The notes beneath the pieces are model-generated. The model was not told the origin of the DNA. It ran no database searches and saw only the letters and a list, made by a program, of their open reading frames with translations. 64,000 nt of DNA from Centropus unirufus (taxonomy: Eukaryota > Chordata > Aves > Cuculiformes > Centropidae): NCBI GenBank assembly GCA_013397695.1, contig VYZI01001052.1, positions 1-64,000 of the forward strand. The letters run 5' to 3'. Shown here piece after piece: positions 1 through 13,835 of the stretch. How positions within the stretch are numbered: position 1 is the stretch's first letter; every line of letters begins with the position of its first letter. A program made the translations under genes and the position numbers.

Positions 1-168
1 AAGAAGACGCGCATCATCCCGCGCCACCTGCAGCTCGCCATCCGCAACGACGAGGAGCTCAACAAGCTGCTGGGCAAGGTGACGATCGCGCAGGGCGGTG
101 TGCTGCCCAACATCCAGGCCGTGCTGCTGCCCAAGAAGACCGACAGCCACAAGGCCAAGAGCAAGTAA
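1..168 (+). CDS. H2A: Histone H2A, C-terminal part (cut by window start)
   Basis: The first 55 codons visible encode the C-terminal half of a replication-dependent H2A, from [20 protein letters not shown] through the docking domain to the tail and a TAA stop; the first 74 or so residues lie outside the window. H2A pairs with H2B in the nucleosome. The visible part includes acidic-patch residues (NDEEL) and the K118/K119-T120 tail region. The tail ends SHKAKSK, which differs by one residue from SHKAKAK in the 24-kb copy. A canonical stem-loop 37 bp after the stop supports a working gene. By analogy with the two intact pairs in this window, a divergent H2B probably lies off the left edge (inference). 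Confidence 0.96.
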
Positions 169-205
169 AAACTGAGCAGCATTTCTGCCTCAAAAGTAAC
201 ACAAA

Positions 206-221
206 GGCTCTTTTCAGAGCC
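206..221 (+). terminator. Histone mRNA 3' stem-loop (H2A)
   Basis: GGCTCTTTTCAGAGCC followed by ACCCA: a six-base-pair stem with UUUC loop, bound by SLBP. The purine-rich histone downstream element (GGAAAGGAGCTG), which pairs with U7 snRNA, follows at about 234-245. This directs cleavage without polyadenylation. Confidence 0.96.
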
Positions 222-247
222 ACCCACTTCCTCGGAAAGGAGCTGTA

Positions 248-2030
248 GATCCTTATATTACTAACTGCACAGTTGTGAAAGGATTATTTTAACTTGAAAA
301 AGTTGAATTTTAACATGTCAGTTGCTGCTAAATAGATAGTTTGTAATCCCGGTTCCATGTGCAAGGAGTCATTTGGCTCCGAGAGGCAAGAAAGGCACAA
401 AGCTGAGGAGTACTTCAAGAAGGAACTCGTCCCTGTGGGACTTATGTGTGCTTCACCCCATGTGAAGTTGAGGTGACTCAGCTGAGCCCTTTGAAAAACA
501 ACCCCGCCCCCGCCTAAACAACCCTTTGACCTACAGACTTTGAGTTGGCTTTTTGGTGGGTTGGTTGTCCAACAGCCTCCCCTCCCCCCCTCCCCCCAAA
601 AACGGAATCTAGATTCTTACTTTTTAATTCAGTTTTCCAATGGCTTGGTCTGAGCCGCCTTGCCCTTTTTTTTCTGCCTGAAATCAATGGGTCGAGTGTG
701 CTCTGTAAAAGACGGCTGGGCAAGCAGTTTGAGGTAAAAAAAGAAGTGTTGCCAGTTTTGATTCCACCTTATGTAGTGCCATTTATCACCAAAAAGAGGT
801 TGAAATATGAACACAGAATCAACGGTTATAGGTCAACAAACATTTAATAATTATCAATTTGAAAACAAACTACTTGAATCATTACCTCATACAGAATAGT
901 TGTGCCGCCAGTTACAATAGCAAGCAGCAACAGTTTACAAGCTGTCAGCAAAACAAAGGGTTGTAGACAATAGTGAAAATATCAGAGAATGCATATTTTT
1001 AATTGCCTATGTTCTGAAAAATAAGATGTATTTATTCCTAATTTGTCTAAGTGTGATGTTGGTACAAGTGCAGGTGAAGACTGTCCCCTCCTGCTAGCAG
1101 TCAGTCCTTTCAGCATAACATACATCAGTTGGATAAGTTATTTTTAATATTACTCCAAATGCAGGAATCAGTCCCTGGACAGTAAAAAGATCGAATATTT
1201 CACAGTCCGCTGTGAAACGAGAGCCCTAAGTGATAACTTGAGCAAGTTTTATTGTGTAGAAGTAGGAAACAGTCAGCTGCAGCAGTGTCTCCTTAGACAG
1301 CGATGACTCAGATTTTCACCAATCAAACTGTACCAAAATAAAAACAGGGCTGAATTATAAAGTGATAGGGCACTGATTACAATTAACAGAAACTGGCCAT
1401 ATTAAGCTCTTATGTCACCTAATTTATTAAGACAATAAATGTTGCTGTAGCAGAGCACTAGGGAACCATGTCTGCTCTGTGCACACTGAGCACCACACAG
1501 TGCAAGCTGCTATGCTGTAAAAAGTCATCTTCTGGGGCATAGACAGCCCTTCTCAGGACTTCAGTCTGCTTCTTGCCTCGTTGCATAATACACTAATTTT
1601 ATTAGTTTCAATTATTTTGAAAGGGGTAAACGATTTTGGACAAAGAAGCTAATTTCTAATCCATATTCAGTGCTCAAGATGAGCCTGTGTTACTTCCTCC
1701 TCTTTGAAATCAATTTACTATTAAAATACTGATTCAAACCCCTGTTTTTCAGCTCAGGTTAAGAGAAGACCCTTTAAAGAATAGTAATTAGTTACTTTGG
1801 AAATTTAGTCGCTCACGTCTTGAATTTTATTTAGAAGGAAAAACAAAAGTTTCTCTCTCCCGAGGTCTGTCCAGGTCCAGGACTCAGGGTTTATCGCTTC
1901 TTTTTTAACTCACCCTTTGCCTCTTCGAAGGGAAACTTTGCCGAGAGAAACTATAGTCTTTCTTTTCCACGCCGCTGCGAACTGGGGGGCGTTCGGTGGT
2001 AGGAATTCTGATAAAAACGAGCTTTTTTGA
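248..2030. other. Intergenic, no gene recognised
   Basis: AT-rich spacer between the H2A 3' end and the H1 promoter. There is a C/A-rich stretch near 575-600. Short open frames here show no family resemblance and I see no histone motif. Confidence 0.6.
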
Positions 2031-2038
2031 CTCCTAAG

Positions 2039-2132
2039 AAACACAAAATCAGCGGCGAGAAGGGCCCTTTCTGCCGTGCAGCGGGGCGGGCTCTGCAACG
2101 CACCAATCACCGCGCGGCTCCTCTCTATAAAT
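2039..2132 (+). promoter_or_regulatory. H1 promoter: H1 box, GC box, CCAAT, TATA
   Basis: The elements occur in the order typical of vertebrate H1 genes: AAACACA (H1/AC box) at 2039-2045, GGGGCGGG GC box at 2082-2089, CCAAT at 2103-2107 and TATAAAT at 2126-2132. The ATG follows 65 bp after the TATA box. The AAACACA box is the H1-specific element linked to S-phase expression. Confidence 0.9.
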
Positions 2133-2196
2133 ACGAGGCCGCTGCGTTGCTCCAGGCCCAGTGGCTGCTCCTGATTCGTGGACGAAAGCTGCAACT

Positions 2197-2847
2197 ATGT
2201 CGGAAACTGCGCCTGTTGCCGCTCCCGCTGTCTCGGCTCCCGGGGCCAAGGCGGCTGCCAAGAAGCCGAAGAAGGCGGCGGGCGGCTCCAAAGCCCGCAA
2301 GCCCGCCGGCCCCAGCGTCACCGAGCTGATCACCAAGGCCGTGTCCGCCTCCAAGGAGCGCAAGGGGCTCTCCCTCGCCGCGCTCAAGAAGGCGCTGGCC
2401 GCCGGCGGCTACGATGTGGAGAAGAACAACAGCCGCATCAAGCTGGGACTCAAGAGCCTCGTCGGCAAGGGCACCCTGGTGCAGACCAAGGGCACCGGCG
2501 CCTCCGGCTCTTTCAAGCTGAACAAGAAGCCCGGTGAGACAAAAGAGAAGACAACCAAGAAAAAGCCTGCAGCCAAGCCTAAGAAGCCGGCGGCTAAGAA
2601 GCCTGCCAGCGCCGCCAAGAAGCCCAAGAAGGCTGCTCCGGTGAAGAAGAGCCCCAAGAAGGCCAAGAAGCCGGCGGCTGCCGCGGCCAAGAAAGCGGCC
2701 AAGAGCCCGAAGAAAGCCGCCAAGACAGGACGCCCCAAGAAGGCGGCCAAGAGCCCAGCGAAGGCGGTGAAGCCCAAAGCAGCCAAGCCTAAGGCAGCCA
2801 AGCCCAAAGCAGCTAAAGCAAAGAAGGCGGCGCCCAAAAAGAAGTAA
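2197..2847 (+). CDS. H1: Linker histone H1
   Basis: A 216-residue lysine-rich linker histone that binds the nucleosome dyad and linker DNA. It has a short Ala/Pro/Lys N-terminal tail (MSETAPVAAPAVSAP). The winged-helix globular domain runs from about residue 37 (GPSVTELITKAV) to about 110 (GTGASGSFKL). The roughly 100-residue C-terminal tail is rich in K, A and P and carries several SPKK/SPAK CDK-type sites. Length fits avian somatic H1 (about 217-225). The open frame extends 12 codons upstream, but the ATG at 2197 is chosen because MSETAP is the conserved H1 start and it lies just downstream of TATA. The tail is five residues shorter than the 47-kb copy. Residue G in SLVGKGTL differs from the usual S. 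Confidence 0.97.
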   Translation: MSETAPVAAPAVSAPGAKAAAKKPKKAAGGSKARKPAGPSVTELITKAVSASKERKGLSLAALKKALAAGGYDVEKNNSRIKLGLKSLVGKGTLVQTKGTGASGSFKLNKKPGETKEKTTKKKPAAKPKKPAAKKPASAAKKPKKAAPVKKSPKKAKKPAAAAAKKAAKSPKKAAKTGRPKKAAKSPAKAVKPKAAKPKAAKPKAAKAKKAAPKKK

Positions 2848-2892
2848 AGCGACTGAGAAGTTGCATATTCCATTCATTTAAATAAACCCAAA

Positions 2893-2908
2893 GGCTCTTT
2901 TAAGAGCC
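2893..2908 (+). terminator. Histone mRNA 3' stem-loop (H1)
   Basis: GGCTCTTTTAAGAGCC followed by ACCCA; loop UUUA. The downstream purine-rich element CCGAAAAGGGCTGG is at about 2921-2934. An AATAAA lies just upstream at 2881-2886, within the 3' UTR. Confidence 0.95.
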
Positions 2909-2959
2909 ACCCATTTATTCCCGAAAAGGGCTGGAATGCTACGTCAATAGCGGCAAACT

Positions 2960-3940
2960 GAAAGCCCTTAAAAGAGGCTTTACGGGGGGATTTCATACTT
3001 GTGCAATTGCTGCTGCTTTCGGAACGTGTTGCATTCGGTGTAGCCTGCATGGGGAGTCCCGGGCTCCCTTAAAAGGGGAAGCGTTCTACACATGATTCGG
3101 GAGCCCAGCGACCGCAGTGGCCCTTGCACCGCTCCCTTCTTGCCGGACGGAACCCAGGGCTGGGACGGCTCCGCGGAGCACCGAACGCCCCTAGGTCGCG
3201 GTGCCCCGGGGAGTTTAAGGGAATTTAAAAAGTCCCGCGCTGGGTCAGGATTGGCCTCTTCCGCGCACCCAGGCCCGCCCCTCCCCGCCAGCTCCTCCCC
3301 GTAGGGCGGTGACCCCGTTCCCTATCTCGTCCTCTCCTCCCCACCCGCACCGATTCCCGGTGCCATCGCCAGCCGATCGGTTAGGAACGGTACCGCACCA
3401 TCCTTTTCCCACCATCTCCGCGGCTCGGCATTTGTGTGCAGGAAGCCCTGGGTATTGTTACACATCACCCACCGCCCCCAACTTTAAGAGAATCAATATT
3501 TAAGTTCATGCAGTGTTATTCATAAACAAAAAAAACCCTCGGGAAGCTCTTTTTAAATCACTGAAAGAACGAGAGTATTTTATTTTACACGGTATAGTGC
3601 AGTTAGCGAGTTCATAACAGCAGCCGTGATTGTCTACCAGATCTATGGAAAAGGACATAAAAAACCTTCAGACAACCTCTCCTCCTGCCATAGGACTTAA
3701 GAGTTCTGAACAAAGCTGGCGAAAGCCGAGGGTACGTTTGCAATTTACTTTTTTTTTACCACGAAGTCCAGAGCTAATAGCAGGTACCGATCTTAAGTTT
3801 TTTCACAGCCAAGTATAAGTTCTAGTCTAAACACCCCTCGCTTAAATTAGAACAGAGGCACTCCAGTTTATCTAAAACCAAACAGTTAAGGGACATACAA
3901 AGGAACAAGCCAATTACATACCTCCCAAGAAAAACAGTAA
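2960..3940. other. Spacer with CpG-rich patch (about 3000-3440)
   Basis: This GC-rich stretch contains a CCAAT complement (AGGATTGGCC near 3247-3256), GC boxes around 3270-3290 and a short palindrome GGGAGTCCCGGGCTCCC near 3052-3068. No histone coding frame follows on either strand. It may be an old promoter or simply a CpG island. The short ORFs have no recognisable product. Confidence 0.45.
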
Positions 3941-3968
3941 TTCAGCCCTTTTACTTGAAAAAATTGGT

Positions 3969-3984
3969 GGCTCTTAAAAGAGCC
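3969..3984 (-). terminator. Histone mRNA 3' stem-loop (H2B)
   Basis: The minus strand reads GGCTCTTTTAAGAGCC, loop UUUA, 33 bp past the H2B stop. A purine-rich downstream element (AAGTAAAAGGGCTG on the minus strand) lies at about 3942-3955. Confidence 0.94.
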
Positions 3985-4016
3985 TTTTGGGTTAAAAACT
4001 GGGAATCTGAAGCGCT

Positions 4017-4397
4017 TTACTTGGAGCTGGTGTACTTGGTGACAGCCTTGGTACCCTCGGAGACTGCGTGCTTGGCCAGCTCACCGGGCAGCAGCAGCCG
4101 CACAGCCGTCTGGATCTCCCGAGACGTGATGGTCGAGCGCTTATTGTAGTGGGCCAGGCGCGACGCCTCGCCGGCGATGCGCTCGAAGATGTCGTTGACG
4201 AACGAGTTCATGATGCCCATGGCCTTGGACGAGATGCCCGTGTCGGGGTGCACCTGCTTCAGCACCTTGTACACGTAGATCGAGTAGCTCTCCTTGCGAC
4301 TCTTCTTGCGCTTCTTGTCGCCCTTTTTCTGGGTCTTAGTGACCGCCTTCTTGGAGCCCTTCTTGGGCGCGGGAGCGGACTTAGCTGGCTCAGGCAT
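4017..4397 (-). CDS. H2B: Histone H2B
   Basis: A full-length canonical H2B of 126 residues including Met. The N-terminal tail begins PEPAKSAPAPKKGSKK, the HBR segment is KKRKKSRKES, and the histone fold and C-terminal helix end TKYTSSK with K120 present. The reading frame stays open for 42 codons upstream, but MPEPAKS is the conserved start and those codons overlap the TATA/octamer promoter. Residues 30-32 are KKS, so S32 is retained, as in the 45.6-kb copy but unlike the 24.8- and 38.4-kb copies. No H2A gene sits divergently upstream, in contrast to the other complete H2B genes in this window. Confidence 0.97.
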   Translation of the reverse strand: MPEPAKSAPAPKKGSKKAVTKTQKKGDKKRKKSRKESYSIYVYKVLKQVHPDTGISSKAMGIMNSFVNDIFERIAGEASRLAHYNKRSTITSREIQTAVRLLLPGELAKHAVSEGTKAVTKYTSSK

Positions 4398-4456
4398 AGC
4401 GGGAACCACCGGGTCGCTCTGAGGCACCAGAATGCCTGCTAATGCGATTACTCCGG

Positions 4457-4511
4457 TATTTATAGGGACCTTATGCAAATCTCTGTCCTCAGCGATCGGC
4501 ACTTCTATTGG
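4457..4511 (-). promoter_or_regulatory. H2B promoter: TATA, octamer, CCAAT
   Basis: On the minus strand: TATAAATA (plus coordinates 4457-4464), ATTTGCAT octamer (4473-4480, the Oct-1/OCA-S site typical of vertebrate H2B) and CCAAT (4507-4511). Another CCAAT lies at 4556-4560. The spacing of octamer to TATA is eight bases, as in the other H2B promoters here. Confidence 0.92.
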
Positions 4512-4582
4512 ACAATAGAGCAAGTGAAGTCACATCCCGCACCAGCGTCTCTGTAATTGGTCTTTTCCAAATCCTACGCTAC

Positions 4583-4745
4583 TATTGGTTACTAATTCGA
4601 ACCTATTGGCCAATCACAACGTGCTCTTTCAATCGCACAGTTCGCTGGTGAAGCTCGTCCTCTGCCTCCTGGCCTCGCCCCGGAGCAGCGGGGCTCGCCC
4701 GGCTCCCGCAGCTGCCTGTTCGGGCGGCTCTCTCCGTATAAAGTG
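4583..4745 (+). promoter_or_regulatory. Promoter-like sequence without a gene
   Basis: Several CCAAT boxes or complements (4583-4615, including CTATTGGCCAATCAC) precede a GC-rich segment and a TATAAAG near 4738-4744, reading away from the H2B gene. This is where a divergent H2A would start, but nothing downstream resembles H2A; instead an A-rich and a 22-T run follow (4806-4827). It could be the residue of a lost H2A partner, or simply the upstream activating region of the H2B gene. Confidence 0.4.
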
Positions 4746-4849
4746 TGGCTATCAGCAATTTCTTCAGGAAAAAAAAAATAATAGAGAAAATTGGAAGGAG
4801 TTCTGTTTTTTTTTTTTTTTTTTTTTTCCCTTCAAGAAGATATAGCTGT

Positions 4850-7800
4850 ATACTTTATGTAATAACCTGCATTCATAGCAGCTACAAGCTACATGTATAA
4901 GAGAAAAAGTACAACCAGAAAAGACACAAAGGCTCTGGAATACTAACCTTTGTCAATTGTGTTTGAAATTAGTTATTTGGGCCCGCAGAAAGCGTTTTGT
5001 ATTTCCATACTGTAAATGAGATAGAAGTTTGATTTAATATGTAGGATGAAAGAATGTAGTCTTAATTTGGGATGAAATAAATATTGAATGGTTTTAAGTC
5101 CAAACAAGATATTTCTGGTAAAGAAGATGACTCATGGATTTAAAATTGAATTTTGAATTTGTTGTGAATCAGAAATTCTGGCTGTTTTCTTGCTAGGTTG
5201 ACTTAATTGAAAGAAACGAAGAAGAAAATTGTTCAAACTTTCTAAGATAATTTAATTACGTTAATTTTGATGTGGTTTGTTTTTGTGAGTTTTTGTGTGT
5301 GTTTTTTTTCTTAAATATATGTAGAAGTTATGTACTTTACTGTAGTATTAATGTGTATGTGTAGAAAATGGGTAGTCATGCTTTTTAAAATTAAAATTTT
5401 GTGTGGCCGCATAATAAATCAAAGTTATTAAACCATTTATTGGTAAATGAGTGTGTTATGATTCAATTTTAAAAGAAACAAGTTTATTTGTAGTTGAATT
5501 ACGCTAGGAATGGATAGCTTTACATCACATAGCCAGTGCTGTAATGATGCTATTTCCTTTTGGAACCCTTAAGGGCTATTCAAAGCCTAGACATTGTTAG
5601 TATCAAAGGAAATGGATGACAGGGGCCTACATAAGAGACTCACTTAAGGTGAGTGGGACTGCTAAAAATCACAACAAAACTTGTTCAAGAAGATCCAGAG
5701 GGATACTGAAAGAGATTCTGGATACTGGTGAAAGCAATAAAAATCTTCATCACCTTACCAGGCTGTTTTTTTCTCCTACTTTTTTTCCCTTTCACCCTGT
5801 TGTTTATAATTCTGGATGCACAAAATTTCCAGACTGCATCCACATCATGGTTTAACCCTTGGCAGCAATTAAGCACCACATGGCTGCTTGCTCAGTCCCT
5901 CACTGGAGTGGGAAAAGTGAGACAGCTTGTGGGTTGGGATACAAACAGCTTAATAACGGAACTAAAATATAATAATGACGATTATCATAAAAATTAAAAC
6001 ACCAAAAAGAGAGAGAGAAATAAAACCCAGGGCAGATGAGTGATGCAAATGGAAAACAATCTTTCACCATCAACTGAACAACATCCAGCCTGTTACCAAG
6101 CAGTGAAAGACCCCTGGCAACTCTACCCAATTTATATATTGAACAAGACATCAATGATATGGAATATTCTTTGACCAGTTTGGATCCTCTTTCCCGGCTG
6201 TGCACCCTTCCAGTTTCTTGTGCACTTCCAGCCTCCTTACTAACATATGAGAAGCTGAAAATTCCTTGACTTGCTATGTTTTAAACACTGCTTAACAACA
6301 ACTAAATCATCAGTGTGTTATCAACATTATTCTCATACTAAATCCAAAACACAGCACTATACCAGCTACTAGAAAGAAAATAATTCTGCCTCAACACAAA
6401 CCAGGACAGGCCAAAACAATGCTGTCTTAAGAAGGGGAATAAGATGAAGAAAGACTGGGACTTCTCTCCTTCCCAGTGAGTGAGGCTTGCATACAAGTCC
6501 TTCTGCTGAGCTTAACACCAAAACTGAGGGGGGAAACGCACCATCCATATTAAGAAGAGCAGCTCCATTCTGCCTCTGTGATGCTGCAGCTCTCTGGTTT
6601 AACGACCACCTCACCCAGCCTTGCTCCCTCTCATCAGAAACAGGGATGGGATTGCTACACATCCATCTCCATTTGCTCAGCTTCCCCCACAGCTGCCTTC
6701 AGCAGCTTGATCAGCTTGGAGAAAATCCGGTAAGGCACAAGGGAGCTCTATGTGCCTTTTCAAGAGAAGAAAAGTAATTCTATCTTTCTCAGTAAAGCAA
6801 GAAGAGAAGCCAGAACGGTCCATCTCTAAATATTTAGCTCTTCACATATGTGGAGACTCTGATGACTTTTTTCTTGGCATAAACATTATCTGGAAAAGTG
6901 GTTCCCTGAGAACATCACTGCTGGGTAACAAGAATTCTCATGAAAATCTGTGAACGTCCATGACATGCTGCTGTGAGACGATGTGGTGTAGGAGCTCCAG
7001 GTTTGTCACCAGAATAGCAGATGAAACTGTTGCTCTCATTACACAAAATGTAGAAAAACAAAGGGCAATCGCAACAATGTAGAGTGTTAAGGTCCAGAAA
7101 GCAGAGGCATTAAAAGACAACACCCCATGACCCCCAAAACCCCACAGTTTCTACAATCAAACCCTCTAGCCCATATTAATCATTTTAAGACTGTTTATTT
7201 GTTCAAACAAAAATGAGAGCTGATCTAGGTCTTAATGATTGTCACCTCTAACAAGTTTTGTAAAGAATCAAGTACAGACTAGAAAGAAATCCAGGTTAGA
7301 GCCTCCATTGAGGAAAGGTGGCTATTGTGAACTGAACAACTGATTGATTTTAACCTTGTAGCTAAAAAAATCTGCTAAAACACCTCCTATTTTCCCCCCG
7401 CCCACCCCCAAAAAAATTATCTCAAACCCAACAACTGAAAAATAGGTGAAGGCAAGTCATTTCTGGTGCAATGTCATCCTTGTTCCCCTTTCACAGGGAG
7501 GCAGAACTGGAAAGCGTTGAAGGAAAAATAATTCAGGAAGGGAAGAGGGAGAGCCTTAGGAAGTATTTATAAAGGGAACTCAAGTCCTTGGGAACAACCG
7601 ATTGTGGAAACTTTGCCAGTGATGGCAGAAGAGCTAAACTCATAACACTGTTTAGACAGGATTTATGAAAATGAATCCAGACATTTATATTTATCTCAAT
7701 TGTCTAAAAAAGGCAGGTTCACTAGAGCAAAGAGATGGAACTTGTTATCATCCAGTCATTCATCATCCATGCCACTTCAGTAATAAAGGAATTTCCGGTG

Positions 7801-8640
7801 ACTGATCAAGACTTTGGAGCATCCAAAACAAAGTCAGAGTCAGGGAACAGAGAAAAGGGTTCAAGAACAGCTATGGAACTACTCAAGGACTTTGTAGTTG
7901 TAAGGATCCACCAGCCTCTTGCATGCTATCAAATAGTATGAACTGTGTGACTGTCCTTTTCCCTGGTTGGTTTTATTTCCTCCAGGTGAACACATTGTGC
8001 TACAGGCTGTCAGGTTTCTCCTGCTGGGGTAACTACTCCAGCCAGAAGTTTCTTGGTGGCATAAAGGAAGTGGCATAGGCAAGACATAAAGGTAAGTTCA
8101 CCATTAGTTTTGCAACTACAACTCCTGGGTGAGCTCTGCTTTTTTTTTTTTTTTCTGGAGATTGATTTTCTTAATCTGAAATCTCAAGTCAAATACAAAC
8201 ATTTCCTATCAGTGACTTTTGCTTTAACGGGCTTCAAGGAAAGAAAACCACAAAACCCCAAACCAAACGAATTTCTGAATAATATCTTGTCTCTACCCCA
8301 TCTTCTACAGCCTTTTCAATCATAAATGCCGGAGGACCACTTATCTGATGAGGGGAAGTCAGACACCCATGTATTTTCTCAGGCTTAGAGAGAGCACCTC
8401 ATCAATAGCAAGAGCTCCGGAAAGGCAAGTAAACAAAGAACATGGACTAAAATAAAGAAGTAGAAACAAAAATACAAACTTTGAAGAGTAGTGGGATTGG
8501 ATGTTAGGCTTGTTGTCTGCACAGCCTTTAATTTTATTCTGGTGTGTCCCACTGTGGTAATACAGAGAAAAGAACCAAGGAAAAATCCCATGAAAAGTTA
8601 CAAAACAATGAGATCAACAACAAAAGACATCTAGCACATA
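4850..8640. other. Intergenic, no gene recognised
   Basis: AT-rich sequence with scattered short frames on both strands, none longer than about 100 codons and none with a family motif. I see no tRNA, no stem-loop and no clear transposon. A T(14)-like run near 8143-8155 is unremarkable. Confidence 0.55.
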
Positions 8641-8925
8641 GTAAGACAATGAAAACTAGAAACGCGTCGAATTTTTAGAAGCACCTGAAGAAAGGTAGAC
8701 TTGGGATTTTCTTTAAAAGGAAACATTAATAATATAAACAAATCGGTTCCATCATCAGCCTTCAGTCCCAAAAAGCAGGAAAGTCATGCGATGATGTAGT
8801 GAGACCAGGAAAATGCCACCGACTACTTGCAAAATTTAACCAGACGCCCAGAAGTTAAAAAAAAACCAACCAAACAAAATAGCCCAAGTGCATTAATAAC
8901 CTTCGTCGGCACTTGGTCTAAATGA

Positions 8926-9708
<783 letters not shown>

Positions 9709-9745
9709 ACTATTCTCGGCACGCCTAGCGTTTATCGAACACAAA

Positions 9746-9761
9746 GGCTCTTTTCAGAGCC
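9746..9761 (+). terminator. Histone mRNA 3' stem-loop (H4)
   Basis: GGCTCTTTTCAGAGCC followed by ACCCA; loop UUUC. A downstream purine-rich element (CAGCAAAAGAGCC) follows at about 9773-9785. Confidence 0.95.
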
Positions 9762-10477
9762 ACCCACGCTTTCAGCAAAAGAGCCTTAATCGCTTTTCTT
9801 TGGTGTCGCGTTTTAACGCTCGTAATGAACCTAGGGGATAGTGGGGTTGAGGTTTTTACTGAAACTAAAAATCCAACCATGCCAATCTCCAGCAATAGGG
9901 GAATAAAGTAGTAACTGCCTATATTCCTGTTGGGCTCTTGCAGTAATGCCGGGAGGTCGGATGAAACGCTTGCCTCTGGGAAGCCCGGGGCCCTGGAGAA
10001 TTTCTAGGTTCTCCGTACCCCCACCCCTCACTCCATTACACCGTGTCACGGCCCTCCTGGACAACGTGGGCTACCGCTGTTTTGAAAGCCGCTTCCTAGC
10101 CAAGAGCGGTCTCAGAGTTCTCTGGCATTGGGCGGGAGCACGAGGGCAAGAAAGAACTAGATGTAGAGAGAAAACACATAGCAAGCCAGAGACTGTAAGG
10201 AGGCTGCGAGCTCCGTGAGAGGAGCTTCGCTTTCCTCCCCCTGTGCGCCTGTTTATCACACCCTACTCGACCCCACACAACGCCCCCTAAATCACTTTTC
10301 AAACCGGGAAACCCGCAAGCATCAGCACACAGTGGGGAAGGAAAGAAGGCAGCGGCGGGTCCCACCCTACCTGCAGACTAAACACCCCCGCGATCCTTCC
10401 TTATGCGGAAAGGACCTCCCGGCAAAAACTGCCTAGGGCCGCTCGAAGAGACACAGCTCTCTTAGTGCTCATGTGGT

Positions 10478-10493
10478 GGCTCTTAAAAGAGCC
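10478..10493 (-). terminator. Histone mRNA 3' stem-loop (H3)
   Basis: The minus strand reads GGCTCTTTTAAGAGCC, loop UUUA. Downstream on the minus strand is CTAAGAGAGCTGTG (about 10452-10465), a good histone downstream element. Confidence 0.95.
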
Positions 10494-10523
10494 TTTAGGT
10501 TTGGTGGCGACAAGGCAAGGGCC

Positions 10524-10949
<426 letters not shown>

Positions 10950-10989
10950 TCACTGGCGAAGTGAGAGAACTCGCATTTTTTGCGACTCC

Positions 10990-11071
10990 TATTTATTGGC
11001 GTTTTCGACCCCGCCTCCCCTGTAGAGGAAATCCTGCCTGTGATTGGTCAAAAAGCGGAGACTGTAATTGG
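10990..11071 (-). promoter_or_regulatory. H3 promoter: TATA-like and CCAAT boxes
   Basis: Minus strand: AATAAATA (10990-10997) about 56 bp before the ATG, and CCAAT complements at 10995-10999, 11043-11047 and 11067-11071. It does not match the promoter of the mirror-image H3, so the inverted duplication boundary lies at the H3 start codon. Confidence 0.7.
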
Positions 11072-11700
11072 TTACACCGAGATACTCGGGAACCAAGGCG
11101 TAGCTGAAAGCGACCCCGCTTCCACCGTTTCCAATGTGAAGTACTCATTCTGTTTCCTTCAGGGAAATTCATAATGCTTTTAATGGTTATTTATCATGCT
11201 TTTTCTTCTACTATTTTTGTTGTCGTGTCTTCCTCACCCGAGAGCTATTTGGGACTCCTGTATCGAGTTTTCCAAGTCTGTGTTTTAAACATGCAATGTC
11301 ATTACGTGTAAGATCTCAACGGCTAAAACCACCACAGTAAAATGGCAATTTTAGTTTTGGATTGCAAATAATGCATTAGATAATTCTGGAAATGCTTCCC
11401 TAAGTAATTATGAACAACGAAATGTAGTTGGCTGGCATTTGATGACTTGTGTCTTACAAAATAAACAGGAGAAATAATATTCTTTAATGTTCATCTACAT
11501 AGAAAGTATTTTTTATTCGTAAGTGGTAACCAGTTTCTTTCGTGGATTGTATGGGAACTAAAAAGTTTATGAAAGCAGCGCTTAGTAGGGCTAAGTCGTT
11601 AATAACACTCCGTTTCCCCGAAAAGGAAGCCTGAACGATCAAGTTGTTCTCTAACTAACAAAAGGTTCAGCTTAGACTTAACGCGGGATTTTAAGATGGC

Positions 11701-12244
<544 letters not shown>

Positions 12245-12274
12245 GGCCCCTGCTTTGTCGCCACCAAACCCAAA

Positions 12275-12290
12275 GGCTCTTTTAAGAGCC
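12275..12290 (+). terminator. Histone mRNA 3' stem-loop (H3)
   Basis: GGCTCTTTTAAGAGCC followed by ACCACA; loop UUUA. Downstream element CTAAGAGAGCTGTG at about 12303-12316, matching the left arm. Confidence 0.95.
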
Positions 12291-13000
12291 ACCACATGAG
12301 CACTAAGAGAGCTGTGTCTCTTCGAGCGGCCCTAGGCAGTTTTTGCCGGGAGGTCCTTTCCGCATAGGAGGGATCGCAGGTCCTAGGACCGGTGGGGGGA
12401 TTGTTTAGTCTGCAGGTAGGGTGGGACCCGCCGCTGCCTTCTTCCCTTCCCCACTATGTGTGCTGATGCTTGCGGGTTTCCCGGTTTGAAAAGTGATTTA
12501 GGGGGCGTTGCGTGGGATCGAGTAGGGTGTGATAAACAGAGGCGCACAGGGGGAGGAAAGCGAAGCTCCTCTCACGGAGCTCGCAGCCTCCTTACAGTCT
12601 CTGGCTTGCTATGTGTTTTCTCTCTACATCCAGTTCTTTCTTGCCCTCGTGCTCCCGCCCAACGCCAGAGAAGTCGGACCCTTTAACGTTCTTCATGCGC
12701 TGTGACTGGGAAGCGGCTTTCGCAATAGCGGTAGCCCAGGGCCGTGACAGAGCATAATGGAGTGGGGGGAAAGAGAAGGTCGTAACTTTTCCAAGGTAAA
12801 CGTTTTTCTTCAGGGCCCCGGGCGCCCCAGAGGCAGATTTCAACCCCACCTCCCGCTATTACCGGAAGAGACCAACAGGAATACAACCTCACATTCCTTC
12901 TGCCCCCCATAAGATTTTAATGCCGAGCATAAAACGCGAAACCGAAGAAAAGCGATTACAAAGATAAAGCGATTAAGGCTCTTTTGCTGAAAGCGTGGGT

Positions 13001-13016
13001 GGCTCTGAAAAGAGCC
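13001..13016 (-). terminator. Histone mRNA 3' stem-loop (H4)
   Basis: The minus strand reads GGCTCTTTTCAGAGCC, loop UUUC, followed by ACCCACGCTTTCAGCAAAAGAGCC on the minus strand, the same downstream element as the left-arm H4. Confidence 0.95.
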
Positions 13017-13052
13017 TTTGTGTTATAAAATCGTGAAGCTGGAGATACGCGT

Positions 13053-13835
<783 letters not shown>

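Noticed and set aside
2881..2886. AATAAA after H1 as a polyadenylation signal
   Set aside because: It lies only seven bases before the stem-loop of a replication-dependent histone gene, where cleavage without polyadenylation is expected; there is no GT-rich element.
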